Program-made: the position numbers and the translations under genes
The notes under the pieces: generated by a model
Database searches by the model: none
Seen by the model: the letters and a program-made list of their open reading frames with translations, nothing else
Told to the model about the DNA's origin: nothing
Shown: positions 7,661 through 14,555 of the stretch, one piece after another
Position numbering within the stretch: the stretch's first letter is position 1
Layout: every line of letters starts with the position of its first letter
DNA from: CAZHRJ01 sp964534765
GTDB taxonomy: Bacteria > Lindowbacteria > 2-12-FULL-62-27
Assembly: GCA_964534765.1 (NCBI GenBank)
Contig: CAZHRJ010000054.1
Coordinates: 1 to 18,205, forward strand
Direction of reading: 5' to 3'
Length of the DNA stretch: 18,205 bases

Positions 7661-8942
7661 CCGGTTCCTCCACGCCGGTCAGGATCAGGAAACCGAACAT
7701 GAGCAGTATCGTCAGTGACACAATGGCCCAACGAAAACTCGAGGTCCATTCGTGGACCAGTCCGAAAAGGAGCGGCCCGGCAGCCGCGGAAATTTTTCCG
7801 GACAATCCGTAAAAGCCGTAGAACTGCGCCTTCTCGTCTTCCGGAATCATCCGGCCAAAAAAACTTCGCGATATCGCCTGCGTGCCGCCCAGAATCAGCC
7901 CGATCACGCAGCCCGCGGCCCAGAATTCCTCCGGCCGGGTCATGAACACGGTCCAGACCAGGACGACCGCCCAGGCCGCGATCGCGGCCTGGATCGTCCG
8001 GATGTTGGACCAGCGGTCCGCCGCGCGGCCAAACCCCAGGGCGCCGGCGAAAGCGACGAACTGGATCAGGAGAAAACACGAGACGATGTCCGACTGGGAC
8101 ATGCGGAGTTCCGAGGAGGCGAAGATAGCGGCGACGACGATCACGGTTTCGATCACATCGTTGTAGAGCATGTAGCTGATCAGAAACCGGAACAGATTTT
8201 TTCGCAATCGCCGCGCCTCCCGGATCGTAACGAGGACGCGTTTCCATGCCTCCCTCCATATAGAGCCGGTCCGTGCCGTCGCGCGGGGCGGCCCCGGGGG
8301 TTCCCGCAGAAATATCAAAACAGGAACCGTGAAGATCATCCACCATGCGCCCACGCTTAGAAACGTCAGCCGGATCGGCCAATGGGAATCGAGAGGGATA
8401 TGGAATGTCTCCGGGAAACGGATCATGACCAGGTTGATCGCCAGGCACAACCCTCCGCCCAGGTACCCGATCGCCCATCCAAATCCCGACACCCAGCCGA
8501 TGGTTGACCGGGTCGACAGGTCGTTCAGGAAGGAGGAATAAAAAGTGAGGGAGAGGGTAAAACAGACGGATGCGACGACAAACAGAGCCGAAGTGAGAAT
8601 CCATGTCCCGGGCGCGGCGATGACGAGCGAAGACGTTGCGGATGCGCCGGCGATCGCCGTGACCGTCAATCCCCACTTGCGTCGGCCGGTCAGATCGGCC
8701 ACGGCGCCGAGGTAGGGCGACAGCCCGGCCGAGATGAGAGTGGACGTTGCAACAAGAATGGACCAGAGCGTGACTCCCTTGACCGGCGCGGCCGACGCGA
8801 CGACACCGGCGAAATAGACGTTGAACACCACCGCGAGAATGCTCGTGGCGAACGGGCTGTTGGCGAAATCATAGAATGCCCACGCCCACAGTTCCCGGCG
8901 GTCGGGCCCAGCAGGTTCCCGAGGCCCGCTTGTGCCCGTCAA
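7644..8942 (-). CDS. UMF1-type major facilitator superfamily transporter
   Basis: A 432-residue polytopic protein with about 12 hydrophobic segments. The N-terminal phrase ELWAWAFYDFANSPFATSI and the later GGTQAISRSFFGRMIP followed by FYGFYGLSGKISAAAGPLLFG are typical of the UMF1 branch of the MFS (related to Atg22 vacuolar effluxers). Substrates of bacterial members are not established, so none is proposed. The only suitable start is TTG at 8940-8942, with a GGAAAG stretch just upstream; the frame upstream contains no ATG or GTG before it enters the preceding gene. It overlaps pgsA by 17 bp and follows the barrel gene by 32 bp. Confidence 0.87.
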   Translation of the reverse strand: MTGTSGPREPAGPDRRELWAWAFYDFANSPFATSILAVVFNVYFAGVVASAAPVKGVTLWSILVATSTLISAGLSPYLGAVADLTGRRKWGLTVTAIAGASATSSLVIAAPGTWILTSALFVVASVCFTLSLTFYSSFLNDLSTRSTIGWVSGFGWAIGYLGGGLCLAINLVMIRFPETFHIPLDSHWPIRLTFLSVGAWWMIFTVPVLIFLREPPGPPRATARTGSIWREAWKRVLVTIREARRLRKNLFRFLISYMLYNDVIETVIVVAAIFASSELRMSQSDIVSCFLLIQFVAFAGALGFGRAADRWSNIRTIQAAIAAWAVVLVWTVFMTRPEEFWAAGCVIGLILGGTQAISRSFFGRMIPEDEKAQFYGFYGLSGKISAAAGPLLFGLVHEWTSSFRWAIVSLTILLMFGFLILTGVEEPDADGR

Positions 8943-8974
8943 ACTTTCCGAGGCGCTTTCCGTTTCCGTGTTTT

Positions 8975-10486
8975 CTAAAACCGCATGGCCACACCCGCAA
9001 GGCCGCCCTCATGATAAAAGGCGTCCTGGTTCCAGCGGGCGAAAATCGAATGGCCGTTGAACCGGAATCCCAGTTCTCCCGTGAGTTCCTCGCGCCGGCC
9101 GTGGTTGGTGGCGTTTCTCAGCGTGCCTTTCGCATAGGGAATGATCTCCCATGTCTTGAACGCGCGGGATTTCCCGTCGAGTCTGATCCCCGCCCGGGCG
9201 TCCCAATTCCTCGATTTCTTGAATGAATTCTCAATATAGTTGCCGATCGAAAAATGCGCCGCGATGCCGCGGGCCGTCTCCTTTTCCCGGCCGGCGTCCC
9301 AGCCCGGAGTTTTGACGCCGAGCCGGACGATGTTGTAATTTCTTTCGCCGAGGTTTCTGTCCAGTCCGTGGGTTGACCGGTGGTCAAGGTACAAACCGGA
9401 GATAAACCCCTTCAGGTGGCGGCTCAGCCTGGGCAGGGAAGGATCGATCACCGTCTCGATTCCGCCCTGGATATTGTATTCCACCATGTTCAGGTTGCCC
9501 CACGTCGTCCGCTGGAGACTGTCGAGAACGATCAGGTATGACCGGCCGCGGCAGGGCGCGCGCACCAGGTCGAAATCGGCCTGGAGTTCCGTCGCGACGT
9601 CCTCGCCGCGGAATCCCGTGACGATTTCGCCGGAGGTATTGCCCAGAAAATAATTGAACACCTCCCCCGCGTGTTTGCCCTCCAGATCCAGATCAATCCG
9701 GATGCCGTCGTCTCCATGGCCGAAGGGATTGTTGGAATCGTAATATTTTGCCGAGATGGACAGCGAGTTATCGGCGCCGGGAAAAAAGAGAAACCGGATG
9801 CCGCCCTCCACGTCGGCCATGAGTCCCCCGGGGGCGTCGATGGCGTCGATTTGGCCTTCAAAAAAAATCTGCCCCTTGGCCAGCGCCAGATCACCGAACC
9901 GGCCGGAAAATTCGCTGTAATCGTACCGGACCATCGCGAGGTACCGGACATCTCCCTTGAATCCGCTTTCATTCACCAGCCCGCCGCCGGCGACCCGGCC
10001 ATGGAGCCGTCTTCGCGAGCCGAACCGGCGCAGATCAAATTCGGGATCGGCAACGCCCACTCCGAAAAAATTAGCGTCACGCCGGCCGAGCCGGTCCGTA
10101 TTCATCCGGCGCAGATGTTCCGCGTAAAAGTCGATGACCCGGTCTTCCCGCCGGTGCCGGTATCCGGCCGCGATGGCGACCCGGAGGAAATCGGGGTCGT
10201 ATTCGGTGCCCCGCAGGAGGGTCGTAGTGAAATCCATGTCGAAAAAAAGTTGTTTGGGGCTGGGCCCGGACTTCTGTCGAGTGGAGAGAATCCCTCCCAC
10301 CCGGACGCTGCCCTGGGCGTCGTGGAGCCGATCGCCCCTGACCGCCGCGACGCGGCTGAGCGCCTGGACATCGGACATGGTGAGTTCCCATTTTCGGAAC
10401 AGAGTCTGCGCGTGACCGGCGGAATCGCCCGCCGCAACCGTACAGGCCAGCGCGATCAACAGCCTCAACGACTTCATTCTCCCCAT
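8975..10486 (-). CDS. Probable outer-membrane beta-barrel protein of unknown function
   Basis: About 503 residues. I do not recognise the family. The N-terminus is a signal peptide (MKSLRLLIALACTVAAG, cleavage probably after SAGHAQ). The rest is rich in alternating polar/aromatic strands, for example DNSLSISAKYYDS and EVFNYFLGNTSGEIVTGF, with Gly/Asp-rich turns. It ends in GVAMRF, with the terminal Phe typical of Bam-assembled barrels. I chose ATG 10484-10486 because it lies 1 base after the M16 stop (TAA at 10488-10490). ATG 10475-10477 is possible, and the longer open frame to 10537 would overlap the M16 gene by 50 bp and bury the signal peptide. Its position behind two secreted M16 proteins suggests a shared envelope role. 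Confidence 0.72.
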   Translation of the reverse strand: MGRMKSLRLLIALACTVAAGDSAGHAQTLFRKWELTMSDVQALSRVAAVRGDRLHDAQGSVRVGGILSTRQKSGPSPKQLFFDMDFTTTLLRGTEYDPDFLRVAIAAGYRHRREDRVIDFYAEHLRRMNTDRLGRRDANFFGVGVADPEFDLRRFGSRRRLHGRVAGGGLVNESGFKGDVRYLAMVRYDYSEFSGRFGDLALAKGQIFFEGQIDAIDAPGGLMADVEGGIRFLFFPGADNSLSISAKYYDSNNPFGHGDDGIRIDLDLEGKHAGEVFNYFLGNTSGEIVTGFRGEDVATELQADFDLVRAPCRGRSYLIVLDSLQRTTWGNLNMVEYNIQGGIETVIDPSLPRLSRHLKGFISGLYLDHRSTHGLDRNLGERNYNIVRLGVKTPGWDAGREKETARGIAAHFSIGNYIENSFKKSRNWDARAGIRLDGKSRAFKTWEIIPYAKGTLRNATNHGRREELTGELGFRFNGHSIFARWNQDAFYHEGGLAGVAMRF

Positions 10487-10487
10487 G

Positions 10488-11855
10488 TTATCGGCCGTTT
10501 TTGATCCGGCTCTTAGCCAGCCACTCCTTCGCTCCACGGGTCACCGCTTTCGGTCCGACCAGGCAGAAGGTGAGATTGTCTGAGGAGAAATGCCGTCTGG
10601 CGCTCTCGTGGGCGCCGGCCCGGGTGACCGCGTCGACCCGGTCGGGATAACGGTGGTACTCGTCGAACCCGAGTCCGTAAAAAAGGTAGACCAGAAGTTT
10701 GGCCGCGCGCTGACCCGGGGTTTCGGTCTGAAGGAAAAAATATCCCTTGTAAAATTCCTTCGCCTCCGCCACCTCCTGGTCGGTCGGCCCTTCCGCGGCG
10801 TAGCGGTTGAGGACGTCGAGGGTGATCTGGAGGCTGGGGATAAGTTCTTCGTTGCGGGTGGTGAATTTGACGTCGAAGAGATCCGATGTCGCCGTCATGG
10901 CGATCCCGCTGCGGATTCCATAGGTCTTGCCGCCCCTGCTGCGGACCGCCGCCATAAGGCGGGACACGAATCCGCCGGCGCCAAGGACGTAGTTGGACAC
11001 CAGGGTCGAATAAAAATCAGTCTCCAGCCGGCCCGGCCCGGGTTTCCCGATGAGGACGGTGGTCTGGGTCAGGTCCTCCTTTTCAACCTCGATGACCTGG
11101 TCCGCCGCTCTGGACGAAGGAATGCCGAACGGAATGCTTGGCGGACTGCCCGGCTTGACGGAACCGAACATCTGACCGAGCCGTTCGGCCGCGCTGTCCG
11201 GCTGGACGTCGCCGATGCAGAGGGCGATGGCTCCCTGCGCCTGAAGGAGGGTTTGATGAAATGCGCGGACGTCCTCCATCCGGATCGCGTTGACGGTCTC
11301 CTCGGTTTTGACTTTCCCCTGCGGCGAGTCTGGTCCATACACCGCCGGCGAAAGCCGGATGGCCGCCAGGTACGAGGGGTTGGATTTTCTGGCCTTGATT
11401 TCCGCGAGAGTCTGGTCTTTGAGGAGGGAAAATTCACGCGGGTCAAATCGAGGTTCGAAAACGACATCATGGAGAATGGTGAGTGCCGTGTCCAATTGAT
11501 CGGCGAGGCAATTGCAGCCCATGACCGTATATTCGGCATCGGCGTCCGCGATCAGTTCGGCGCCCATGTGATCCACCAGTTCCGCCATCTCGGCCGCGTC
11601 CCGGCTGCCGGCGCCTTTCAACGTCAGTTCCGCCGTCAGATCGGCCAGTCCCGTCCGGCCCGGCGGCGCGTCGTTCTGACCGCGCGGCAGGAGTACCCGG
11701 AGAAACACCGCCGGCTGTTCGTGATCCGGAATGACCACAACCCGGAACCCGTTCGGAAGGGTTTTTGAGATGATGTCAGCGCTCGCGATCGGCATATCCA
11801 CCCCGTTTGTGCCCAGCAGTGCCCATAAAAGACCGGATAATAGCTTGCGGTTCAA
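10488..11855 (-). CDS. M16 family peptidase-like protein, catalytic motif lost
   Basis: About 455 residues, with the two-lobed M16 (pitrilysin/MPP) fold. At the place of the zinc-binding HxxEH, the aligned stretch reads GLADLTAEL, so both His and the Glu are replaced (D, A, E) and it should not hydrolyse peptides. The C-terminal half keeps the substrate-binding phrase GFVSRLMAAVRSRGGKTYGIRSG, as in non-catalytic partners of M16 heterodimers. I chose TTG 11853-11855: GGAG (11861-11864) sits 5 bases upstream, and the product then starts MNRKLLSGLLWALLG...ASA, a good signal peptide. The open frame extends to an ATG at 11915 without a ribosome binding site and would place 20 odd residues before the signal. 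It follows the active M16 gene by 63 bp and probably pairs with its product in the periplasm. Confidence 0.86.
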   Translation of the reverse strand: MNRKLLSGLLWALLGTNGVDMPIASADIISKTLPNGFRVVVIPDHEQPAVFLRVLLPRGQNDAPPGRTGLADLTAELTLKGAGSRDAAEMAELVDHMGAELIADADAEYTVMGCNCLADQLDTALTILHDVVFEPRFDPREFSLLKDQTLAEIKARKSNPSYLAAIRLSPAVYGPDSPQGKVKTEETVNAIRMEDVRAFHQTLLQAQGAIALCIGDVQPDSAAERLGQMFGSVKPGSPPSIPFGIPSSRAADQVIEVEKEDLTQTTVLIGKPGPGRLETDFYSTLVSNYVLGAGGFVSRLMAAVRSRGGKTYGIRSGIAMTATSDLFDVKFTTRNEELIPSLQITLDVLNRYAAEGPTDQEVAEAKEFYKGYFFLQTETPGQRAAKLLVYLFYGLGFDEYHRYPDRVDAVTRAGAHESARRHFSSDNLTFCLVGPKAVTRGAKEWLAKSRIKNGR

Positions 11856-11860
11856 TAATT

Positions 11861-11864
11861 CTCC
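11861..11864 (-). promoter_or_regulatory. Ribosome binding site selecting the TTG start of the inactive M16 gene
   Basis: On the minus strand GGAG lies 5 bases before TTG (11853-11855). No comparable site precedes the upstream ATG codons at 11915 or 11885. The TTG start also places the charged NRK directly before the hydrophobic signal core. Confidence 0.6.
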
Positions 11865-11918
11865 AGGCCGGCGAACCGCTGCCATGGATGGCAATCGCCG
11901 GCACAGACCCTCCATGCT

Positions 11919-13316
11919 CTAGCGAAACCAGCTAAGGACGGTGACGTACATCTCCCGGATCGAATCGCCGATCGATTTGAGAATCCCCAACACGACATAC
12001 AGCCAGTTCGTCTTCTGCGGCTCGGCCAGCAGAACAATCTCCCGGTCCACCGAAAGATATTTCGCCGCCGTCGCCCGCAAACCCTCGGGTGTGAGCGCGC
12101 GGTACCGGTCCAACACGGTCTCGAAGCGGTGAAAATCGCCTTCGAGGAGTTCCGACTCGCCCAGTCCCTGGGCGAGATGATCGGCGGAATAGGATCCGAA
12201 GATGTTGTCCGCGAGGGTCTGGTTGACCGCCTTTTGAAGTTCCTCCGCCGTGACACCGTCCCGGATCACGCGGGACACCTCCTCCCGCAGTTTCGATTCC
12301 ACCTGCGCGCTCCGGCGGTTCGGCAGGTACGCCGCTCCCACACCGTACAGTCCGGGATCTTTTTGCAGGAGCGTAAATCCCATCGCATGCACCGCCAGCT
12401 TGCTTTCCCGCACCATCTTCCGGTACAGCCGCGAGCTTTCCCCCTCGGACAAAATGGCGGTGAGGACTTCCAGCGCCGGAATGTCCTCGTGGGATGCGGG
12501 CGGGATATGATAGGCGAGCGTGACGACGGGCAATTCGAGATTGAGTTTGAGGGCGATCCGCTTATCATTCAACCGTCCGGGAACGGTTGGCGAGGATTTG
12601 TCGTCCGGCGCCGTCCGGCGGCTGGGTTTAAGAGGGCCGAAATAAGTTTCGGCGAAGGTTTTCACCTGGGGAGCCGAGACATCGCCGCAGACGATGAGGA
12701 CGGCGTTGTCGGGAGCGTAATGGGTTCTGTAGAAATCGAGACAATCATCGATCGATATTTTGTCCAGGTCCTCCATGTCGCCCAGAGGCGTCCATGCGTA
12801 AGGGTGGCCGGGAAAGAGGCGTTTTCGGAATTCGATGTAGGCCAGGCTGAACGGATTATTGAGCGACTGCCGGAATTCCTCCTTGACCACTTCCCGTTCC
12901 GTCTCCAATATTCCGCTGTCCAGTTTCAAACCTCGCATCCGGTCGGATTCCAGCCGAAAGGGCAGTTCCAGATGTTTGGCCGGAAGAGTCTGGTGGTAGA
13001 CCGTCATGTCCTCGGCGGTAAACGCGTTGTCGTACCCGCCCACGCTCTGGATCAGCCGGCTGTGTTCCTCCGGCCCGAATTTGTCGCTTCCCCGGAACAT
13101 CATGTGCTCGAACAAATGCGCGATGCCCCGGATTCCCACCCGCTCGTTCCGGCTTCCGACCCTGTACCATACCTGGACCGTGGCGACCGGATGCCCCCGT
13201 TTTTCCCGGACGATTACTTTTAGTCCGTTCGACATCTGAAAGCTTGTCGCTGCGGCTGTGTCTGCGGCCGACGCAGACACCGACAGCCCAAATCCAAATC
13301 CGGTCAGACAGATCAA
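11919..13316 (-). CDS. M16 family zinc metallopeptidase, secreted
   Basis: About 465 residues from the chosen start. The inverted zinc motif HLFEH is intact (H67, E70 as base, H71), and the distal Glu lies in REVVKEEF about 76 residues on (E146/E147), as required for activity. It should degrade peptides in the periplasm or at the envelope. The start is TTG 13314-13316: a perfect AGGAGG lies 7 bases upstream. An in-frame TTG at 13335-13337 has no such site and lies inside an inverted repeat. The N-terminus is hydrophobic and ends SVSASA-A, like a signal peptide, though unusually without a charged n-region. The C-terminus carries a hydrophobic stretch (NWLYVVLGILKSIG) that could anchor it to membrane. 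The inactive M16 homologue follows, suggesting a heterodimer. Confidence 0.92.
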   Translation of the reverse strand: MICLTGFGFGLSVSASAADTAAATSFQMSNGLKVIVREKRGHPVATVQVWYRVGSRNERVGIRGIAHLFEHMMFRGSDKFGPEEHSRLIQSVGGYDNAFTAEDMTVYHQTLPAKHLELPFRLESDRMRGLKLDSGILETEREVVKEEFRQSLNNPFSLAYIEFRKRLFPGHPYAWTPLGDMEDLDKISIDDCLDFYRTHYAPDNAVLIVCGDVSAPQVKTFAETYFGPLKPSRRTAPDDKSSPTVPGRLNDKRIALKLNLELPVVTLAYHIPPASHEDIPALEVLTAILSEGESSRLYRKMVRESKLAVHAMGFTLLQKDPGLYGVGAAYLPNRRSAQVESKLREEVSRVIRDGVTAEELQKAVNQTLADNIFGSYSADHLAQGLGESELLEGDFHRFETVLDRYRALTPEGLRATAAKYLSVDREIVLLAEPQKTNWLYVVLGILKSIGDSIREMYVTVLSWFR

Positions 13317-13323
13317 CCCAAAC

Positions 13324-13329
13324 CCTCCT
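13324..13329 (-). promoter_or_regulatory. Consensus ribosome binding site of the active M16 gene
   Basis: AGGAGG on the minus strand, 7 bases before TTG 13314-13316. It decides the start against an upstream in-frame TTG, and lies only 4 bases beyond the end of the 81-bp inverted-repeat element, so folding of that element in mRNA could affect access to it. Confidence 0.7.
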
Positions 13330-13333
13330 GTTG

Positions 13334-13414
13334 CCAATATTCCACGCCAAAGGTCAAAACTTTTTGACCGACGTTCTCTCCATATATATATGCGCGGCGT
13401 GGAATGGATATTGG
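13334..13414. repeat. 81-bp nested inverted-repeat element filling the receiver-M16 gap
   Basis: The outer arms are CCAATATTCCACGCC (13334-13348) and GGCGTGGAATGGATATTGG (13396-13414). The reverse complement of the right arm matches all 15 bases of the left arm with one 4-base insertion. Inside are two more palindromes: GGTCAAAACTTTTTGACC (13352-13369; 8-bp arms, 2-bp spacer) and CATATATATATG (13381-13392; perfect). The whole can fold as a branched stem with two inner hairpins on either strand. It starts directly after the receiver stop (TAA at 13415-13417) and ends 4 bases before the M16 ribosome binding site. It could be an mRNA structure, an operator or the remnant of a miniature mobile element; the sequence does not decide. 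Confidence 0.75.
13364..13392 (+). promoter_or_regulatory. Candidate plus-strand promoter inside the nested repeat (antisense to the receiver gene)
   Basis: TTGACC (13364-13369) and TATATG (13387-13392) are separated by 17 bases, a sigma-70-like arrangement (5/6 and 4/6 matches). It would point into the receiver gene in antisense. The AT-rich palindromes themselves create these words, so it may be accidental. Confidence 0.25.
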
Positions 13415-13783
13415 TTATTTTCCGATCAATTCACGGACTTTGAGGGCGAGCTGAGACCCGGAGAAGGGTTTGGTGAAGTATTCGTCCGCGCCGACCTGCA
13501 TGCCCTTGCGGACATCATCGGGGGTAGTCTTCGCGCTGATGAAGCAGACTTTGAGTTCAGCCATATTCGGATTGGACTTGAGCATTTTGCAGATTTTGTA
13601 GCCGTCCATTCCTGGAAGTTTGATATCGAGGAGAATGAGGCTGGGGATTTTCTTAGCGAGAGTTTTAATCATGCTCTCCCCGTCCAGAAACCCCTCGACC
13701 TCGTACGCGGAACCCTTCAACGATTCCTTAACCAGTTCAACCACGGCGGCCTCATCGTCCACCACATAGATCAACTTTGCCAT
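13415..13783 (-). CDS. Stand-alone response-regulator receiver (CheY-like)
   Basis: A 122-residue protein consisting only of a receiver domain. The acidic pocket D9-D10, phospho-acceptor D53 in LILLDIKLPGMDG, switch residue S83 in FISAK, and K105 in YFTKPF are all present, so phosphorylation by a histidine kinase is expected. No output domain follows, so it should act through protein contact or phosphotransfer; no kinase gene is visible nearby. The start is ATG 13781-13783 (MAKLIYVVDDE), where domain homology begins. The frame stays open to 13960, but the extra 59 residues translate the intergenic repeat and look non-natural. No strong ribosome binding site precedes the ATG. It heads the minus directon, 98 bp before the M16 gene, and its base composition seems less GC-rich than its neighbours. 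Confidence 0.92.
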   Translation of the reverse strand: MAKLIYVVDDEAAVVELVKESLKGSAYEVEGFLDGESMIKTLAKKIPSLILLDIKLPGMDGYKICKMLKSNPNMAELKVCFISAKTTPDDVRKGMQVGADEYFTKPFSGSQLALKVRELIGK

Positions 13784-14084
13784 AGAATAGACGCCAGTGT
13801 GACAAACAATCGCACGCTCTTCAAGGTCTCCCCGCAAAACACTGCAATCACCTGTAACGGCCGCGCGCCCCGTGAAAAAGGGATTTTTTTTACCGCAGAG
13901 GACGCGGAGTTCACGCGGAGAAAGATTTTTTTGAGGGGTTTTGAAATGACGGATGCTCAAACCTTCCCCATCCTCCGCGTCAGCTCTGCGACATCTCTGC
14001 GCCTCTGCGGTGAATTTTTTTCAATCTTTTCATATGTTGCGCCGCATTCTTTGAACTTTGAGCATGCTGAGTTAGGATGCGCCT
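13784..14084. other. 301-bp divergent intergenic region
   Basis: It lies between the receiver gene (minus) and ccmE (plus), so it should hold promoters for both, but I could not find a convincing -35/-10 pair for either. TTGAAC at 14051-14056 is followed 16 bases on by TAGGAT (14073-14078), but the AGGA there better serves as the ccmE ribosome binding site. The central part holds an imperfect inverted repeat of CGCRGAG units flanked by T-tracts (13884-13891 and 14015-14021), listed separately. I see no RNA gene or small ORF with a ribosome binding site. Confidence 0.6.
13892..14011. repeat. Imperfect inverted repeat of CGCRGAG units
   Basis: The left arm has three direct units: CGCAGAG (13894-13900), CGCGGAG (13903-13909) and CGCGGAG (13914-13920). 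The right arm has four units on the opposite strand (13973-13979, 13984-13990, 13995-14001, 14003-14009). The outer ends ACCGCAGAGG / CCTCTGCGGT pair perfectly over 10 bp, and the inner ends ACGCGGAG / CTCCGCGT over 8 bp. Unit spacing is 8-9 at the outer ends and 11 further in. From memory, similar CGCAGAG-type intergenic repeats occur in many unrelated bacteria; their function is not established. The 52-bp centre shows no pattern. Confidence 0.75.
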
Positions 14085-14519
14085 ATGGATGTGGATTCGT
14101 CAGAGAGGCGCCCGCGCGGAGGTATTCGAATCGGGATCTGGATCATTCTCGCGGTCGGCGTGATTGGATATCTGGTCGTCACGTCGATCTCCGATTTTCA
14201 GCTGCCCTATGTCTCCGCCGCCGATCTGCCGGGCGCCTCCGGCCGGTTTGTGCGGGTGGCGGGAAAGGTGGCGATGGGCGGCGTGGAGTTGGACGGTCCG
14301 GGCGACATCTCGGTTACGTTTGCCCTGATCGATGAACAGGGCGACACGGTGAGGGTTGAGTACCGTGGCGTCCGGCCGGACGCGTTCCGGGAGGGCGCCC
14401 AGGCGGTTGTGGAGGGAACATTCGATCCGTCCTCGCGCCAGTTCAATGCCGTTTTGCTGCAGGCGAAATGTCCATCGAAGTATGAAGTCGGCGTCGCGAC
14501 CGCGACACAGAAATCGTAA
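14085..14519 (+). CDS. ccmE: Cytochrome c maturation haem chaperone CcmE, CXXXY type
   Basis: A 144-residue protein with an N-terminal membrane anchor (about residues 14-32) and a periplasmic OB-fold barrel. It carries haem covalently from CcmC to the CcmF/CcmH ligation site. RVAGKV (57-62), the ...VEYRGVRPDAFREG phrase (91-104) and KCPSKYE near the end identify the family. The haem-binding motif of classical CcmE is H-x-x-x-Y; here it is C129-P-S-K-Y133, the Cys variant described for archaea and some bacteria such as Desulfovibrio. The ATG has AGGA 7 bases upstream. It is the first gene of the ccm operon; ccmF follows after 36 bp. Confidence 0.93.
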   Translation: MDVDSSERRPRGGIRIGIWIILAVGVIGYLVVTSISDFQLPYVSAADLPGASGRFVRVAGKVAMGGVELDGPGDISVTFALIDEQGDTVRVEYRGVRPDAFREGAQAVVEGTFDPSSRQFNAVLLQAKCPSKYEVGVATATQKS

Positions 14520-14555
14520 CCGGCCGGAAGAACCGCTGGAACGAGGCGCCGGTCG

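Noticed and set aside
10590..11768. 392-codon plus-strand open frame opposite the inactive M16 gene, and a 364-codon one at 12129-13223 opposite the active M16 gene
   Set aside because: They are antisense to well-supported genes, contain no family motif, and are the expected by-product of GC-rich codon use.
12856..13350. 164-codon minus-strand frame overlapping the start of the active M16 gene
   Set aside because: It is a shadow in another frame of the M16 gene; the M16 frame carries the HLFEH motif.
13784..13960. N-terminal extension of the receiver protein by 59 residues
   Set aside because: The receiver domain begins at the ATG 13781-13783. The extension translates the CGCRGAG repeat and flanking intergenic DNA and shows no domain.
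14051..14078. Promoter TTGAAC-16-TAGGAT before ccmE
   Set aside because: The supposed -10 overlaps the AGGA ribosome binding site and would start transcription at the ATG; the evidence is too weak to list it.
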